This document shows positions 11,703 to 22,263 of a stretch of DNA of 64,000 nt, in pieces. The notes below the pieces were generated by a model. The model searched no databases. It was not told the origin of the DNA and worked only from the letters and a program-made list of their open reading frames with translations. Positions within the stretch are counted from its first letter, which is position 1; each line of letters starts with the position of its first letter. The DNA comes from Stagonosporopsis chrysanthemi (taxonomy: Eukaryota > Ascomycota > Dothideomycetes > Pleosporales > Didymellaceae), in NCBI GenBank assembly GCA_022560025.1, contig JAFISE010000027.1, positions 62,001 to 126,000 of the forward strand. Direction: 5' to 3'. A program made the translations under genes and the position numbers.

Positions 11703-12797
11703 TTCGACGTCTGAGTGCAATGACTGTGAAGGTATTCTGAACTAAAAGCAAGAAGAGGTGTGTTGACGATGTAAAGCCCAGATACAGCAAAACCTTCGGA
11801 CTAGCTGATATCTGCTCTTTAGGCGTATGCAACATAGAACGTCTGTGTAAGGGGCTGTGAGTGACTGGCTTTTATCGGTTTAACAAGACACAATGTAAAA
11901 ATCTAGACAGGAACTACTCGCAACGCTGCTACTGTGTCTTAGCTAGAGTGTTATGTTTGCTCTTTGAATCCGGTAGTTGTTTTGGATCTTCTTACTCTAT
12001 GCCCAATCGATGAGAGTGCGATGTTATAGTTTATTGTTGGTTCGGTACAACGACTCAGTCTCTAACGTGTTCATACAGCTCTTCACGGCCGACCGTGACG
12101 GCACCAACGCGTCAGCCCTTGCTACTTGGTCGAATATATAGCTTCCAGCACCAGGAAAGGTAATGTACCTGTACCAGCCTCATCACAAAGAGAGGCGCCA
12201 AAGTGCGCAAGTTAGGTCAAGTGTTGCAGTTAGGTCAAGTGTTGGAGAGTGTGCGCATATCACTCTCGCTTGTGCTCAAGCCTGCTAGGGTTGGGGGTAA
12301 CGTTGTTTCATTCAACAATCTTTTCTTTAAAGCTAGGTGATGGCTTTCCACACGAAGGTTGTCACTTCAACTATCATGGTTATTACTCTGTCTGCTCCCT
12401 GAGATTCGAATCTCGGTCTCTGAAGTAATTTGTGAACGATGAGAAAGAGCTTGCAATGAGACTTCCGAACCCTAAGATCAGAGCGTGCAAAAAGCTAAAC
12501 ATACATTGCGTGAATTCCGAACGACCACAAAACAGAGAAAAGCTCTGACAAAAATCCAGAATGAAAAACTATTGCGAATAGTAGAGTCTGTAATGATTTA
12601 TCTGATGGTTTTGAAGCATGCGATAAGGGTAGCTACAGCGTACCCGTGAGGCGAATCATGTGAGTTCGAATAGCATCTTAGCGGACCCGACTCGAAGACA
12701 AATTCCAGCGACATGTATATCCGGCGACAACGAACGTATCTCGCAAGACCAAACATCAGTCTGCGTGCGACGAATTACTCGGCAAAGGCAAATGACC
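11703..12797. other. Spacer, no gene seen
   Basis: AT-rich upstream region of the AKR and downstream region of the 2EXR/F-box-like gene. It contains an 18-bp tandem duplication and a tRNA-box-B-like string near 12403 that does not fold as a tRNA. Confidence 0.5.
12211..12246. repeat. 18-bp tandem duplication
   Basis: Two adjacent copies of GTTAGGTCAAGTGTTG followed by CA or GA, differing at a single base. Confidence 0.9.
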
Positions 12798-13608
12798 TCA
12801 TGTCGATTGACCATGCCAGTGAATGATCACGTCATCACCTTCTTTAGCTCGAATCTCTTGTATGATGTTGGCTTTTGCTTCAGCCCACATCGAAACAGTA
12901 TTCCTGCCTTTACTCTCTGGCAGCCTGCGCATGCCATCGTACTCACAAAACAGCGTCCAGTTGTCAATACCAATGCGCTGGATATTAGGGAACTTTTTTC
13001 GAAACGACCTGCGGAGTCCACTGCGATAGAGACGGGTGTATGTGCGCGGCACATCTATGGAGATGATGAGGTGGCGCTGTCCCACGCAACGGTTCTTGAT
13101 CCACTTGTCCAGTAAGGCTAAGTTGCGGAACGCAAAGGCGTTGTGCGTGTAGATGTGTGGTGCTGCTTCGAAGTAGATCTGTCTACAAACCTGGGGAAGC
13201 CGAAAGGTTGGCTTCACGAAACCGGGGGAATACAGTGTCTCGATATCGTAGACGTCCCCATTGGTATCCTCTTGACCCGGGGCCTGGATATCAATGTGAT
13301 GGTCTCCGAGAGCGTATTTCCAGATATTGTCGCGTAGTTCTCCGGGAAGCCTTAGAAGAGGCGATTGGACGGAGTTCTGTTGGGCACTATTGGCGTTTTA
13401 GTAAATTTACTCCTAGCAACAAACAATTAGCAGGCACTTACATGCGCAAGAGTTCAGGACGTCGATCGATTGCTGCATTGAGCAACCCGTTATTTCGTTT
13501 CAGACCTCTGGAAGCCTTGCTCTTCTTCTTGCCGGCTCGATCCTTTGGGTAATTGATTGGTACCAAGATGGAAGGGGATGTTGCCTGTAGTGGTTGCCGG
13601 CAAGCCAT
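12798..13608 (-). CDS. 2EXR/F-box-like fungal protein
   Basis: Fungal-expanded family of unknown function whose members start with a short F-box-like helix and then a conserved block of about 150 residues; some may be substrate adaptors. Exons are 13608-13442 and 13386-12798, giving 251 aa. After a basic N-terminus (DRAGKKKSKASRG) comes NGLLNAAIDRRPELLRM, split near its end by a 55-nt intron with a TTTACTAAAAC branch region. Then follow the F-box/2EXR signature LLRLPGELRDNIWKYALG and the hallmark LPQVCRQIYFEAAPHIY with N-A-F-A-F. The C-terminus ends with a conserved Trp/His-rich patch. The family assignment rests on these signatures. No partner gene is nearby. Confidence 0.8.
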
Positions 13609-16391
13609 GGCGGGAGAACGACCGTCTGAGCGCTGAGTATCGCGATCTGAAGACAGTAATCAAGAAACAAACTTGTTGACCTGGTTAGAGGTTCTATACA
13701 CGCTCCTGGTTATATAAGCCTTTGCAATCATGGTGACAAAGGATGGTGGATCATAACGATGAGGTGAACGCGCAGGAAGGCTTTGGGATTGCGAGTATCG
13801 AGCATCGTGCATATCGCGCTATGGTGCAAAGAACCGCTCGTCATGATTTCGATACGTTGAGAATAACCTCATCTGTTAGTTAGCCGGCGGCTTCATCGTG
13901 AAACGTCGGTGGTGTGCGGTGAAGAGCGGGAATTGAAGGTTGGTGAGGTGATCTGCACAATATTGACCACATAGAGCGGTTTTTGATACTGAGCTCATAG
14001 CTGCGGTGTGTAATGCGTTAGGGTGTGGCAGTACTTAGGTAATCGTGAATATGAGTGTGAGCGCGGTGTCGTTGCAGGTGCACGAAGTGGGGCAGGATTG
14101 ACGCTAATTAAATGGAGGGTCGTGAGATGCGCGGGTAAGTGATTTTTCAAGTGAGTGAGACTGAAGCGGTGAACATACGCACCCTCATTTGCGACCAACG
14201 AAACGACCAACATGGTTAAAACTCGAGGACCTTGTTGTTTTATTGATCAACACACGTTAGTCAGAGAACTTTGGAATGTCGATGCTGCTGAAAATGATAT
14301 AAGAGCTGTTGAGTGAATATTTTCAAAACGAAAGTGCCAAAAGTAGAGCGAAGTGCAATTCAAAGCTCTCTTTACTACTTTGGACCTTTGTTTTATCAGA
14401 ATATCCTTCCAGTGTTCGGAGTTCGATGCATCGTATCAGTGTCTTCTCCATTGCTAGAGATCATAAGGGCTGTGGTTGACTGGGGCCAACGAACCCAACT
14501 TCTGGCGAAAACAACTATTCCTGTACACTCCAACAATAACGTACAGCTACAAGGCTTCGTGCGAGAAAGGAGAAATCTGGCACTGGCTTAGGCCGAAAGG
14601 TGTAGGACAGCTCTACTCCAAAGAAGCGTAAACAGTAGCGACGCTACGGCACCGAACAGCCTGTGGACTTCGAAGACCACTATTTTCAGATCAGAAATCA
14701 TTGCTTGATGCATTACAATTCGTGTTGCTATCTGCCCAGTAAACGGGACTTGTGCTGACTATTCGTCAACATGTACAGAGTAGTTGATTCAATTTTCATT
14801 CGCAGAATTACCCAGTCGCGTCAACATCGTGGTTCCACACTACAAAGTTATCTATAGAATCTAACGCGAGTCGAGCCAAAGATGTCTTGTGTGTAAGACC
14901 TAACGCAGGTACCGATACGAGCTGACCCTCACGACGCGTGGCCATGCCAACACAGCGTCGATCACACCACGATCCGTATCATACAATGATATGGAAAGCA
15001 TCGCCGGCCAAACACATCCAACACACCTTGGAGAATTCTAAGATGAGATGCAGGAATCACTATCGCAGCCACATCCGCAATCGAAGTCACAGGTCGTACC
15101 CATCTCAGTCGCCGACTTCACCACGTTGCTTCGGCACAAGCATTCCATTATACCTTCAACACCAATACGCACCGCTGATACCATGCGAGAACCAAGCACA
15201 CTCATGCTGCTATTGTTTCGGACTGCCTACCTCTACACCATGATAATCTACGGCGCCTGTGCAGCCTTAGGTTTTCCAGGCTCATACATCGGCTTGGCTG
15301 CGACGGCAATGCTAGCAGTGAGCTCGGAGGTGGCATTCATCCAGACCAGCAAGGAGGATGTAAATAATGAGAAAGAGCCGAGGTACATGGTCTGAGGGAA
15401 ATCGCTGGATCAAAAGCTACGACCTGGCCGCTGAGAACAAACACCTCACACTTAACTCTTCACCACCAACTACGATTCAGACAAGGCTTTCAGAACTTCA
15501 ACTCAAGCAACGGAACCGCGTCCCTGTCTTGCCTCATTTCATCTCCTTCCCCCCACGGCACCACCGTACAGCCACACCCATCCTTACCGCCAGCAAACTC
15601 TCCTGTCCAACCAGGAGCCTATCACCAAGCGCTCTCAGCTGCTGGATCTTCGCAGCATACCACGGCGCGTGAAGCTCTTGTACGTCAGGTATGCGGCGAG
15701 CACGACTAGAGCGGGCGAGAGGACGCGGCGGGCCGAGAGGATATGTGAGCGGGAGAGGTGTGATATGCATCCATGCTTTATGGGCAGAGAGTGAGGAGGT
15801 GGTTCGCTGATGGTGAAGGTTGGGAGAGTCCACTGGTGTGAGAATTGGTGAAAGGCAACTGCAGACATTCCGTGAACACTAGAGCACAAGAAAGGCAGCG
15901 TGGTTAAGGTTGAGGCAGCGCTGCAGTCGCCCGTGATATGGCGCTTTGTCACGCGTTAAGGAGCAGCGATTGCGGGCTCTTATGGCTGTATATCTACTTC
16001 TTGCCTTACTGTAGAGACGTTCTCAGTCGTGCATGCACGAATGTCCGCTTAGAGGCTGCTGAAGAGAACTGCGTTAGTGTTTCAGATATTGACTGAACTA
16101 CAACAGTTTTGACTAAGACTCAAGTATAATAGGACGCAGATTGGGTAAGTGGACAGTTGTGATCATAAGTCTTGGGTATTATCATGCTCTTCTTGCCGCC
16201 AGTTCCGGCAGACTTTATATCTCCCTTCAGACCTCTCTCGTTTTGCGAACGCCCTGTCAACCAGAGCCAGCTGTTTTACAGGCGAGAGCAATCTGGCCTT
16301 CGTCGCTTTAATGCCTGCTCCGTAGTGGCGTCGTTCAGCGGACCAGCCATCCTCCTCTTCTCAATTGTCTTACCAGTAACTCAGACCCTCC
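13609..16391. other. 2.8-kb gene-poor region with weak small ORFs
   Basis: No conserved gene found. Two short frames deserve mention: plus 15048-15395 (separate entry), and minus 15868-15635, a 77-aa frame with one hydrophobic stretch (VLSPALVVLAAYLTY) near its C-terminus that I do not call. The rest is ordinary-looking non-coding DNA. Confidence 0.45.
15048..15395 (+). CDS. Small hypothetical membrane protein
   Basis: Single-exon 115-aa frame starting at an ATG; a second in-frame ATG at about 15183 would give 70 aa. From about residue 50 it has two hydrophobic segments (LMLLLFRTAYLYTMIIYGAC, then SYIGLAATAMLAVSSEVAF) and a charged tail rich in Lys/Glu/Asp, a reasonable two-helix membrane protein layout. 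The first 45 residues are His/Ser/Gln-rich and less protein-like. I recognise no family. It lies in a gene-poor area, so a chance ORF is quite possible. Confidence 0.3.
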   Translation: MQESLSQPHPQSKSQVVPISVADFTTLLRHKHSIIPSTPIRTADTMREPSTLMLLLFRTAYLYTMIIYGACAALGFPGSYIGLAATAMLAVSSEVAFIQTSKEDVNNEKEPRYMV

Positions 16392-17006
16392 TCATTTCGC
16401 CTTGCTCTTGGTAGCCTCGATCTCTCTCCGTGTCGCGTCCTCAAGGAGTGCAGTGTCGACGGCGCCCGAGGGCAGGTGAACGTATCGGACGACGGATCCA
16501 CGGATGAACATGTCCTTGGTCGAGCACTGCCAGCTGTTAGCCTGATGTTCCTGCGTCTTTACTTGGTTGACTGCTGCGACTTCTGCATGATCCTCTCGTT
16601 CTCGTCGCAGGTCTGCGCATTGCCTGCACAATCACGTCGTCCTTGGCCTGTCCGCCCTGAATGACCACCACGTCTTCCTTATTTCCACCTCTATGGCAAA
16701 AGGAATCAACGTACCAAATGTGGCCACCGCACCTCGTCCACAGCTTCGGCGTTATCCAGCTTTATGTTCAGATACTGGTCGACGCTCTTCAGCGTCCCGC
16801 GGATCTGCACCTCGTTCTTGAGCTCGACTGTTATCTCGTGCTCCACGAGTGTCTTGAAGAAACTGTCGTTAGGTCAGTATTGTGGCTATTGCGTCGATTG
16901 TTGTGGAACGCGCGCGCAACACTAGGCACGTTGGGTGAGGGGTGGAGTTGTTGTAGTTCGGGTATCAGCGTTGATGTTGGGAGGTTGCGCACCTGAAGAA
17001 GAGCAT
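16392..17006 (-). CDS. LSM2: U6 snRNA-associated Sm-like protein LSm2
   Basis: Subunit of the LSm1-7 ring (cytoplasmic mRNA decapping/decay) and the LSm2-8 ring (binds the U6 snRNA 3' end in splicing). Three minus-strand exons, 17006-16993, 16862-16715 and 16526-16392, give 98 aa. The first exon is only 14 nt, encoding MLFF plus two bases of Ser; splicing creates MLFFSFFKTLVEHE. The Sm1 motif is ELKNEVQIRGTLKSVDQYLN and Sm2 is MFIRGSVVRYVHL, with the IRG signature. Residue spacing between the two motifs matches other LSm2 proteins exactly, which fixes the intron 2 boundaries (GTACGT donor, GGCAG acceptor). The C-terminal tail is basic (ATKSKAK). No long single ORF shows this gene, so simple ORF scanning would miss it. 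Confidence 0.93.
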
Positions 17007-17426
17007 TATGGTAGTTGAACGTGTAAAGATTCGATCGGCGATAGATTTTGGAGCGTACAGAGGCGTGAAGGTGTAATGTTGCGATTGCGATTCGGCGTAT
17101 TTGACGCTGCGAAAGATGATGCTGTGAGGTTGCGCATTGGCCTCGTGGGGTGCAGCGGCCGACGATCTGCCGCTAGTCACGTGGGAGGACCTTCACCGGC
17201 GTATCTGAGAGCGCAGGCAAATGCAATCGGACTTGGCGCATGAGAGAAACACAAATGTGCTGCCAGTATAGTATCCGTTGATGTGATCGACATATGTATT
17301 GTGATGCTTGTGGTACAACAAAAGAGATTCGCTGCGTGGCATCAATCCCATCATGACCTGTTCATATCCTGTCACCCTTGAAAGCCCTTACACCGATCCG
17401 TCATATACCAATCCATCAATCTACAA
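17007..17426. other. LSM2 promoter / methyltransferase 3' region
   Basis: Upstream of LSM2 and downstream of the methyltransferase-domain gene, both on the minus strand. No gene seen. Confidence 0.5.
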
Positions 17427-19979
17427 TTACTTCCTGGCCCAACCAGTCAGCGACCTCCAAGCAGACCCCTCCTTTGCGCCCTCCTCAAGCACCTGCACGA
17501 CACCCTCCAAAAGCTTCTCCTCCTCCTTACCCATCTCCATTTGCAACCTCAGCATCCACCGCTCCCATGCCCACGAGCCAACGATACCAGTCAGCATAGC
17601 CGCATCGTTTGTCGAGCCAAACACAGGCGCATCCTGCATCTCGACCTTGCCGTTCTCACTGATGCACCTCTCTTGTGCGCCAACCTTGGCGCCGACGTTC
17701 AACTCCTCCTTCCAGTTTGCAGCAGGCTGGCCCATAGGGAGTACCATCCACGCGCGCTGGATGTCTTTGAAGCCAGCCTTCGACACACGGGGCAGGAAGG
17801 TCTTGCTAGCTTGAGCATCATACCCGCGGGTCTTGAGGTTAAAGGAGAATTCAACACCCATTGCTTGAGCGCTACGGCCAGCGCGCATCAACTCTGCATC
17901 GAGCAGGGAGAACTCTAGGATACCACCAGGCTTGAGACAGCGGTGCAGCTCCTTAAGGCAGAGGTCATACTCGTCTGAGGAGCGTCCAGCAGGCTTATTG
18001 GTCTTGAGCAGCTCATGCAGAGTGCGGGCAGAGATAACGTCAAAGTGGGCACTGGGGAATGGCAAGATCCAAAGGTTGGGGACGCATGTGTATTTGTGGT
18101 TGTCCGGGCCAACAACGTAGGGCGAGAGGTTGTTGCCGGCTGTGTTGACGGTGACTACGGAGGCGTATGGGTAGTCGTAGGCGACATTCCAGGCCCAGTC
18201 ATTGGTGGCAACGCCGCCGACATCGAGAATGCGAGGGGAGGTTGCTCGGGTGATGCGCCGCGCAGCGGGCTTACCAAGCAGCTTGCCACCATTCAATTCT
18301 CGCTGTGCCTGCATGACCCATTGGCCAGGAAGCATCTGGTCAAGCGCCTGGCGCTCGGTTTGTGCTCGAGCGATGCGCTCTTTGAGGGCGGTGGGGTCGT
18401 TGACGTAGAATTCGGAGACAGGGCGAGCCGGTGCCGGGCGCTCTGGCTCATTGAGCTCGAACTTCCCCATCAACTGGTCACGGTGAGCGGCGGGGTTGCA
18501 GCGGCGCTGGAGATGCAGAGCCTCGGCACGAGTCTGGCGGTGGATGAAGGTGTCCTTCTTCTCGCAACGGGAGCGGATGTACTCAAGACCTTGTACATAG
18601 GTCTGAATCTTCTTTTGCTCTTCATCTTCTTTCTCTGCTTGCACAAGGGTGTCGGCAAAGGTCACGGACTTCTTCAACACAGGCCTGTCAAGGGAGTTGC
18701 CACGGCTGTGAGTGCTAGCAGAAAGACTGGGGGAGCTCATTTCCATGCCACGCAGAGCGGTAGCAAGCTCGTCCTGCTCCTCGAGCCATCGACCAGTCAT
18801 CTCGAGATTGACGCAAGAAATCTTCTGCAGCTCGGCATTGTAATTCTCGTTGTACTGAAAGACGATCTCACTAGGCTTGATCTCTTTGACCTCTACGTTC
18901 TCCTCCACCGGACTAAAGATAGTCGCGTGAGCTGCGGCCATGACTCCATCCAAGCCGTCGAGGGTTTCGCCACTGAGAGTGAGAGGACGCTTGGGCAGCG
19001 CGGGTATTGGCTCACTCTTGTGGCTCTCCCAGGGAAGATCGTAGAACTTCTCGGCGGTGGAGGTGTTGGGAATTGATACCTGCTTTCCGGGCATGCTCCA
19101 AGTACTACGAGCGTCCGATCGGAGCGAGGAAAAGAAGCCTCCAGGTGATGGCACCGAGATCGCAGAGATGGGTGTGTCATCGTCTGATTCGTTTTGAGCG
19201 TCAAAGAAAGGAATAGTCAGACCTAGAGACGGACGAGGGATCTGCTGCATCTCTAGCCCTGCCTTGGGCTCTGCAGGCGGCGTCTCTTGCTCATCTTCCT
19301 CCTTCTCCTCCTCCTCCACTGCCGACTCTCCAAGGTGCTGAAGAGTGTGCATAGCCTGGTAGTCAAGCTGCATGGGCGCCCATGAATCATCAGTCGAGAA
19401 CGAGTCACGCCTTGAGCGTGCATCCGGTGTAGCCGGACAACTCAACTTGTCTAGCTCTTCTGATGTCAGACTTCCATCCAGAGATGGTGCAGCAGAGTGC
19501 CCTGGGACACGAAGGTTGTGCGAGTTGATCATCTCTAGAACACGGCGCGAGGGTGTGAGAAGAGCGGTGGGTGTCATCGGCACAGCCGAAGTTGCGCTCT
19601 TCAGCTTTTCGATTGTCGGCCATGCGGTTGGCGACGGGATGATGAGGGATGGAAAGCGTACTCGACGGCCTGGTCCGGACACTTTCTTGACTGACGCCGA
19701 CGCGTGAAGGGGGACTTCAGCCTCATCATCAGTCACGTCGTACAGAGAATCGAAATCGCTATCAGCACGGCTCGCACGATTGAATCTGGGGCGTGTCGAG
19801 TTGGGTGGGCATTGGAACCGTGGAGATGGCTGAGGAGTGATGTCGAATAAGCGTGCTTTAGGTGTAGGGAAGTCGTCCTCGCTGCGGGGAGATGTGGCGG
19901 TGTTGGCTGTAAAGTAGTACTCGTCGGGAGAAGCGCGAGTGCCAGCCTCGTATACAGAGAGTGCAAGTGTCTGAGGCAT
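17427..19979 (-). CDS. Large methyltransferase-domain protein
   Basis: Intronless 850-aa protein. The only in-frame ATG near the start is at 19979 (MPQTLALSVYE); the frame extends further only from a TTG. The first 500 or so residues are low-complexity, Ser/Pro/Glu-rich and probably disordered, with many S/T-P sites (for example RLFDITPQPSPRF) and acidic runs, as in regulated fungal proteins. The C-terminal third has a class I SAM-dependent methyltransferase fold: motif I ILDVGGVATNDWAWNVAYD, an acidic strand-2 region, FDVISARTLHELL, then LHRCLKPGGILEFSLLD (post-I/motif III region). The glycine-rich loop reads DVGG, less canonical than DxGxGxG, so substrate and even activity are uncertain. 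The family occurs across Pezizomycotina without a defined role that I know. Confidence 0.8.
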   Translation of the reverse strand: MPQTLALSVYEAGTRASPDEYYFTANTATSPRSEDDFPTPKARLFDITPQPSPRFQCPPNSTRPRFNRASRADSDFDSLYDVTDDEAEVPLHASASVKKVSGPGRRVRFPSLIIPSPTAWPTIEKLKSATSAVPMTPTALLTPSRRVLEMINSHNLRVPGHSAAPSLDGSLTSEELDKLSCPATPDARSRRDSFSTDDSWAPMQLDYQAMHTLQHLGESAVEEEEKEEDEQETPPAEPKAGLEMQQIPRPSLGLTIPFFDAQNESDDDTPISAISVPSPGGFFSSLRSDARSTWSMPGKQVSIPNTSTAEKFYDLPWESHKSEPIPALPKRPLTLSGETLDGLDGVMAAAHATIFSPVEENVEVKEIKPSEIVFQYNENYNAELQKISCVNLEMTGRWLEEQDELATALRGMEMSSPSLSASTHSRGNSLDRPVLKKSVTFADTLVQAEKEDEEQKKIQTYVQGLEYIRSRCEKKDTFIHRQTRAEALHLQRRCNPAAHRDQLMGKFELNEPERPAPARPVSEFYVNDPTALKERIARAQTERQALDQMLPGQWVMQAQRELNGGKLLGKPAARRITRATSPRILDVGGVATNDWAWNVAYDYPYASVVTVNTAGNNLSPYVVGPDNHKYTCVPNLWILPFPSAHFDVISARTLHELLKTNKPAGRSSDEYDLCLKELHRCLKPGGILEFSLLDAELMRAGRSAQAMGVEFSFNLKTRGYDAQASKTFLPRVSKAGFKDIQRAWMVLPMGQPAANWKEELNVGAKVGAQERCISENGKVEMQDAPVFGSTNDAAMLTGIVGSWAWERWMLRLQMEMGKEEEKLLEGVVQVLEEGAKEGSAWRSLTGWARK

Positions 19980-21091
19980 GCTGTTTGTCTGTATTAAGAT
20001 GAAGATGGCAAAACTCTCAATGTGTTTCAGGACGTCGATCACAAGACGTGATATTAAATCGGGCAATAACCCTAGTGATCGCTGATCAACAGCGGACTCG
20101 TGTAAATAGAAACAACAGGAATGCTTCGATCAACGAAGACTTGAAGCGAGAGAAAACTCGTAAGAGGGAGAAGTGAATGGCAGAAACAGCAAGGTACGCG
20201 TGAGCGCCAACGAGAGGAGGTTATATCCAGCATAGATGCCCCAGCGTCGAATCACTTGACCTAGTGCTACCGTGGCTCCCGAGGCTGCACTGCCAACTCT
20301 TCGTACAGTGGCAGAAGAGCCCGATTAATCGTTAGTGGGGAGCGTGCAGCGGCTCATGGTTGGCCACGATGTCGAGACCCTCTTTTCGGCCGGCTGATTG
20401 GCTAGAGCAGACACATGGCTGGTGGAGGCTATGCGAAAACGAGCGCCGTGCGCGATGCACTGCGTGGGATGGTTGGGTGTTCACTGTGTAAGCGCCCGGC
20501 TGCTCTATTTGTAGCGCCCGCGTATTGATGCTGCAGCCAATGGCGTGCCTCAACTGCGTTCTACAGCATATCTGCCCAATAGCATATTGTTCGACGTAAA
20601 GATCAATAAACGATGCTGGCCATAATCGGCACGTGTTGTTTCGCTCTTTTCGGGCCTTGAGTAAGGCGATGGCGGCCCGTCGATAGAGGCCTTAAAGCCA
20701 TGCGCTATGGGCATTGCTAAAGCGTCGATAGCGGAGAGGCGGTGACTGCGGCGTCTCGCCGTTGTGGTCCTCACGTGGATGACTGGCGCAAAATGTGTTT
20801 TATTGAAACAGAGTGGCAATCGTCTTGAATCGAAACTGCAGATGGAGGAATGAGGAGGCAGCCAGCGGTTCGCATGAACATGAGCTGAGCGAGACGCCTG
20901 ATTCCAGCCCCACCGTCACCGCCCCACATGCCTTGGCATCGTCACAGGGCCGGCGCTATCAACACCAAGCAGTCATCGTGAGTTTTGGTCACATCAGCAA
21001 TCTCCACTGCTTGCGTCAATCCCCTCATTGGTCTTTGCAGAGTTCCCTTCACCGACATCAGTTCGAGCTAGCCGTGAAAGAACCGCCTACT
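19980..21091. other. Divergent promoter, methyltransferase / RPE1
   Basis: A 1.1-kb spacer between divergent starts. CT-rich DNA lies immediately 5' of the RPE1 ATG. No gene or repeat that I can support. Confidence 0.5.
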
Positions 21092-22263
21092 ATGTCGCCC
21101 CCTGCAATCATTGCGCCTTCCATTCTGTCGGCAGACTTCGGAGCCCTGGGCAAGGCATGCTCAGATACCATTTCCCAGGGTGCCGACTGGCTCCATGTAT
21201 GCTCCCCAAGATCGCCCAATCTATGCGACACCACTGATGCGCCTAGGTCGACATCATGGACGGCCACTTTGTGCCCAACATGACCTTCGGCGCTCCAGTT
21301 GTCACCAAGATTCGATCCCACGTCGACCGTCCCACAATCGCGCACGGAAAAGGCACATTTGATTGTCACATGATGATCGCAGAGCCCAAGAAATGGGTTC
21401 GCGAGTTCAAGAAGGCAGGGTGCGACCTGTATTGCTTCCACTACGAGGCTGCGGTATCCTCAACGGCGGCCGAAGAGCCTTCTGCAACCTCGGACAAGAA
21501 GACGTCGCCCAAGGAATTGATCAAGTACATTCACAGCGAAGGCATGCAAGCTGGCATTGCTATCAAGCCAAGCACAAAGGTTGGTGTGCTCTGGGAAATC
21601 CTCGAGAACTCAAACAAGGACGAGGTACCTGATGTAAGTACATCTCATCACTCCGACATTCCCCTCCCATCAGGTGTGACAACTGCCGGCCGCCCGATCT
21701 GGATGTCGGCGACCTTGTGCTGGCGTTGTCAACATGGCTGCGCTGTAGGGCTGATGGCTTGGGCGGCACGCTGTGGCGGCGCTTAAGCATGCGAACACCA
21801 GACCCAATGGCGGCTTACCTTGAACCTTCTTTCGAGAACACTGCCACAGATCGTGCCACCACTAAGTCATTCATTGTCATCTCTTTGACCCTTGTTGCAG
21901 CGCTATTCTATGCGCCCGCCCGAGCTGGCCTATGGAGTGCTTTGAAAAGCTTACTAAGATAACCTTAGTACGGAGTGTAGGCTGACACATTCACAGATGG
22001 TCCTCATCATGACAGTCGAGCCCGGCTTTGGTGGTCAATCGTTCATGGCTTCCGAGCTGCCAAAGGTTTCCGCTCTTCGTGCGAAGTATCCTGAACTCCA
22101 CATCGAGGTCGATGGTGGCCTCTCTGAAAAGACCATTGACCAGGCTGCCGATGCCGGCGCTAACGTGATCGTTGCTGGGAGTGCTGTCTTCGGGGCTGCC
22201 GATCCAGGTGACGTGATTAAGAAGCTTCGCGAGGCCGTCGACGCAAGGAGGGGCAAGCTGTAA
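21092..22263 (+). CDS. RPE1: Ribulose-phosphate 3-epimerase
   Basis: Interconverts ribulose-5-phosphate and xylulose-5-phosphate in the non-oxidative pentose phosphate pathway; cytosolic TIM barrel with an active-site divalent metal. Exons 21092-21196, 21247-21633 and 21997-22263, all phase 0, give 252 aa. Motifs: IIAPSILSADFG at the N-terminus; WLHVDIMDGHFVPNMTFG across intron 1, carrying a catalytic/metal Asp; FDCHMMI with a metal-binding His; FHYEA; VLIMTVEPGFGGQSF; and IEVDGGLS with the second catalytic Asp. An insert of about 15 residues (SSTAAEEPSATSDKKTS) after FHYEA is commonly variable in fungi. The second intron, 363 nt, is much longer than the others here; retaining it would add about 50 codons and then stop at 21786. 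A small hairpin lies close to its acceptor. Confidence 0.95.
21952..21970 (+). promoter_or_regulatory. Hairpin near the 3' end of RPE1 intron 2
   Basis: Perfect 7-bp inverted repeat TACTAAG / CTTAGTA with a 5-nt loop (ATAAC), ending 26 nt before the acceptor at 21996. The 5' arm contains a branch-point-like ACTAAG, so folding could affect splicing. This is inference. Confidence 0.45.

Noticed and set aside
12395..12425. GATTCGAATCTC, tRNA box-B-like
   Set aside because: No box A, no acceptor stem or D-arm around it.
15635..15868. 77-aa minus frame with one hydrophobic helix
   Set aside because: Short, no family, no promoter signal; cannot separate it from chance.
18015..19076. 353-codon plus-strand frame
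   Set aside because: Antisense shadow of the methyltransferase-domain gene.
21634..21996. snoRNA inside RPE1 intron 2
   Set aside because: No proper C (RTGATGA) and D box pair with closing stem found by eye.
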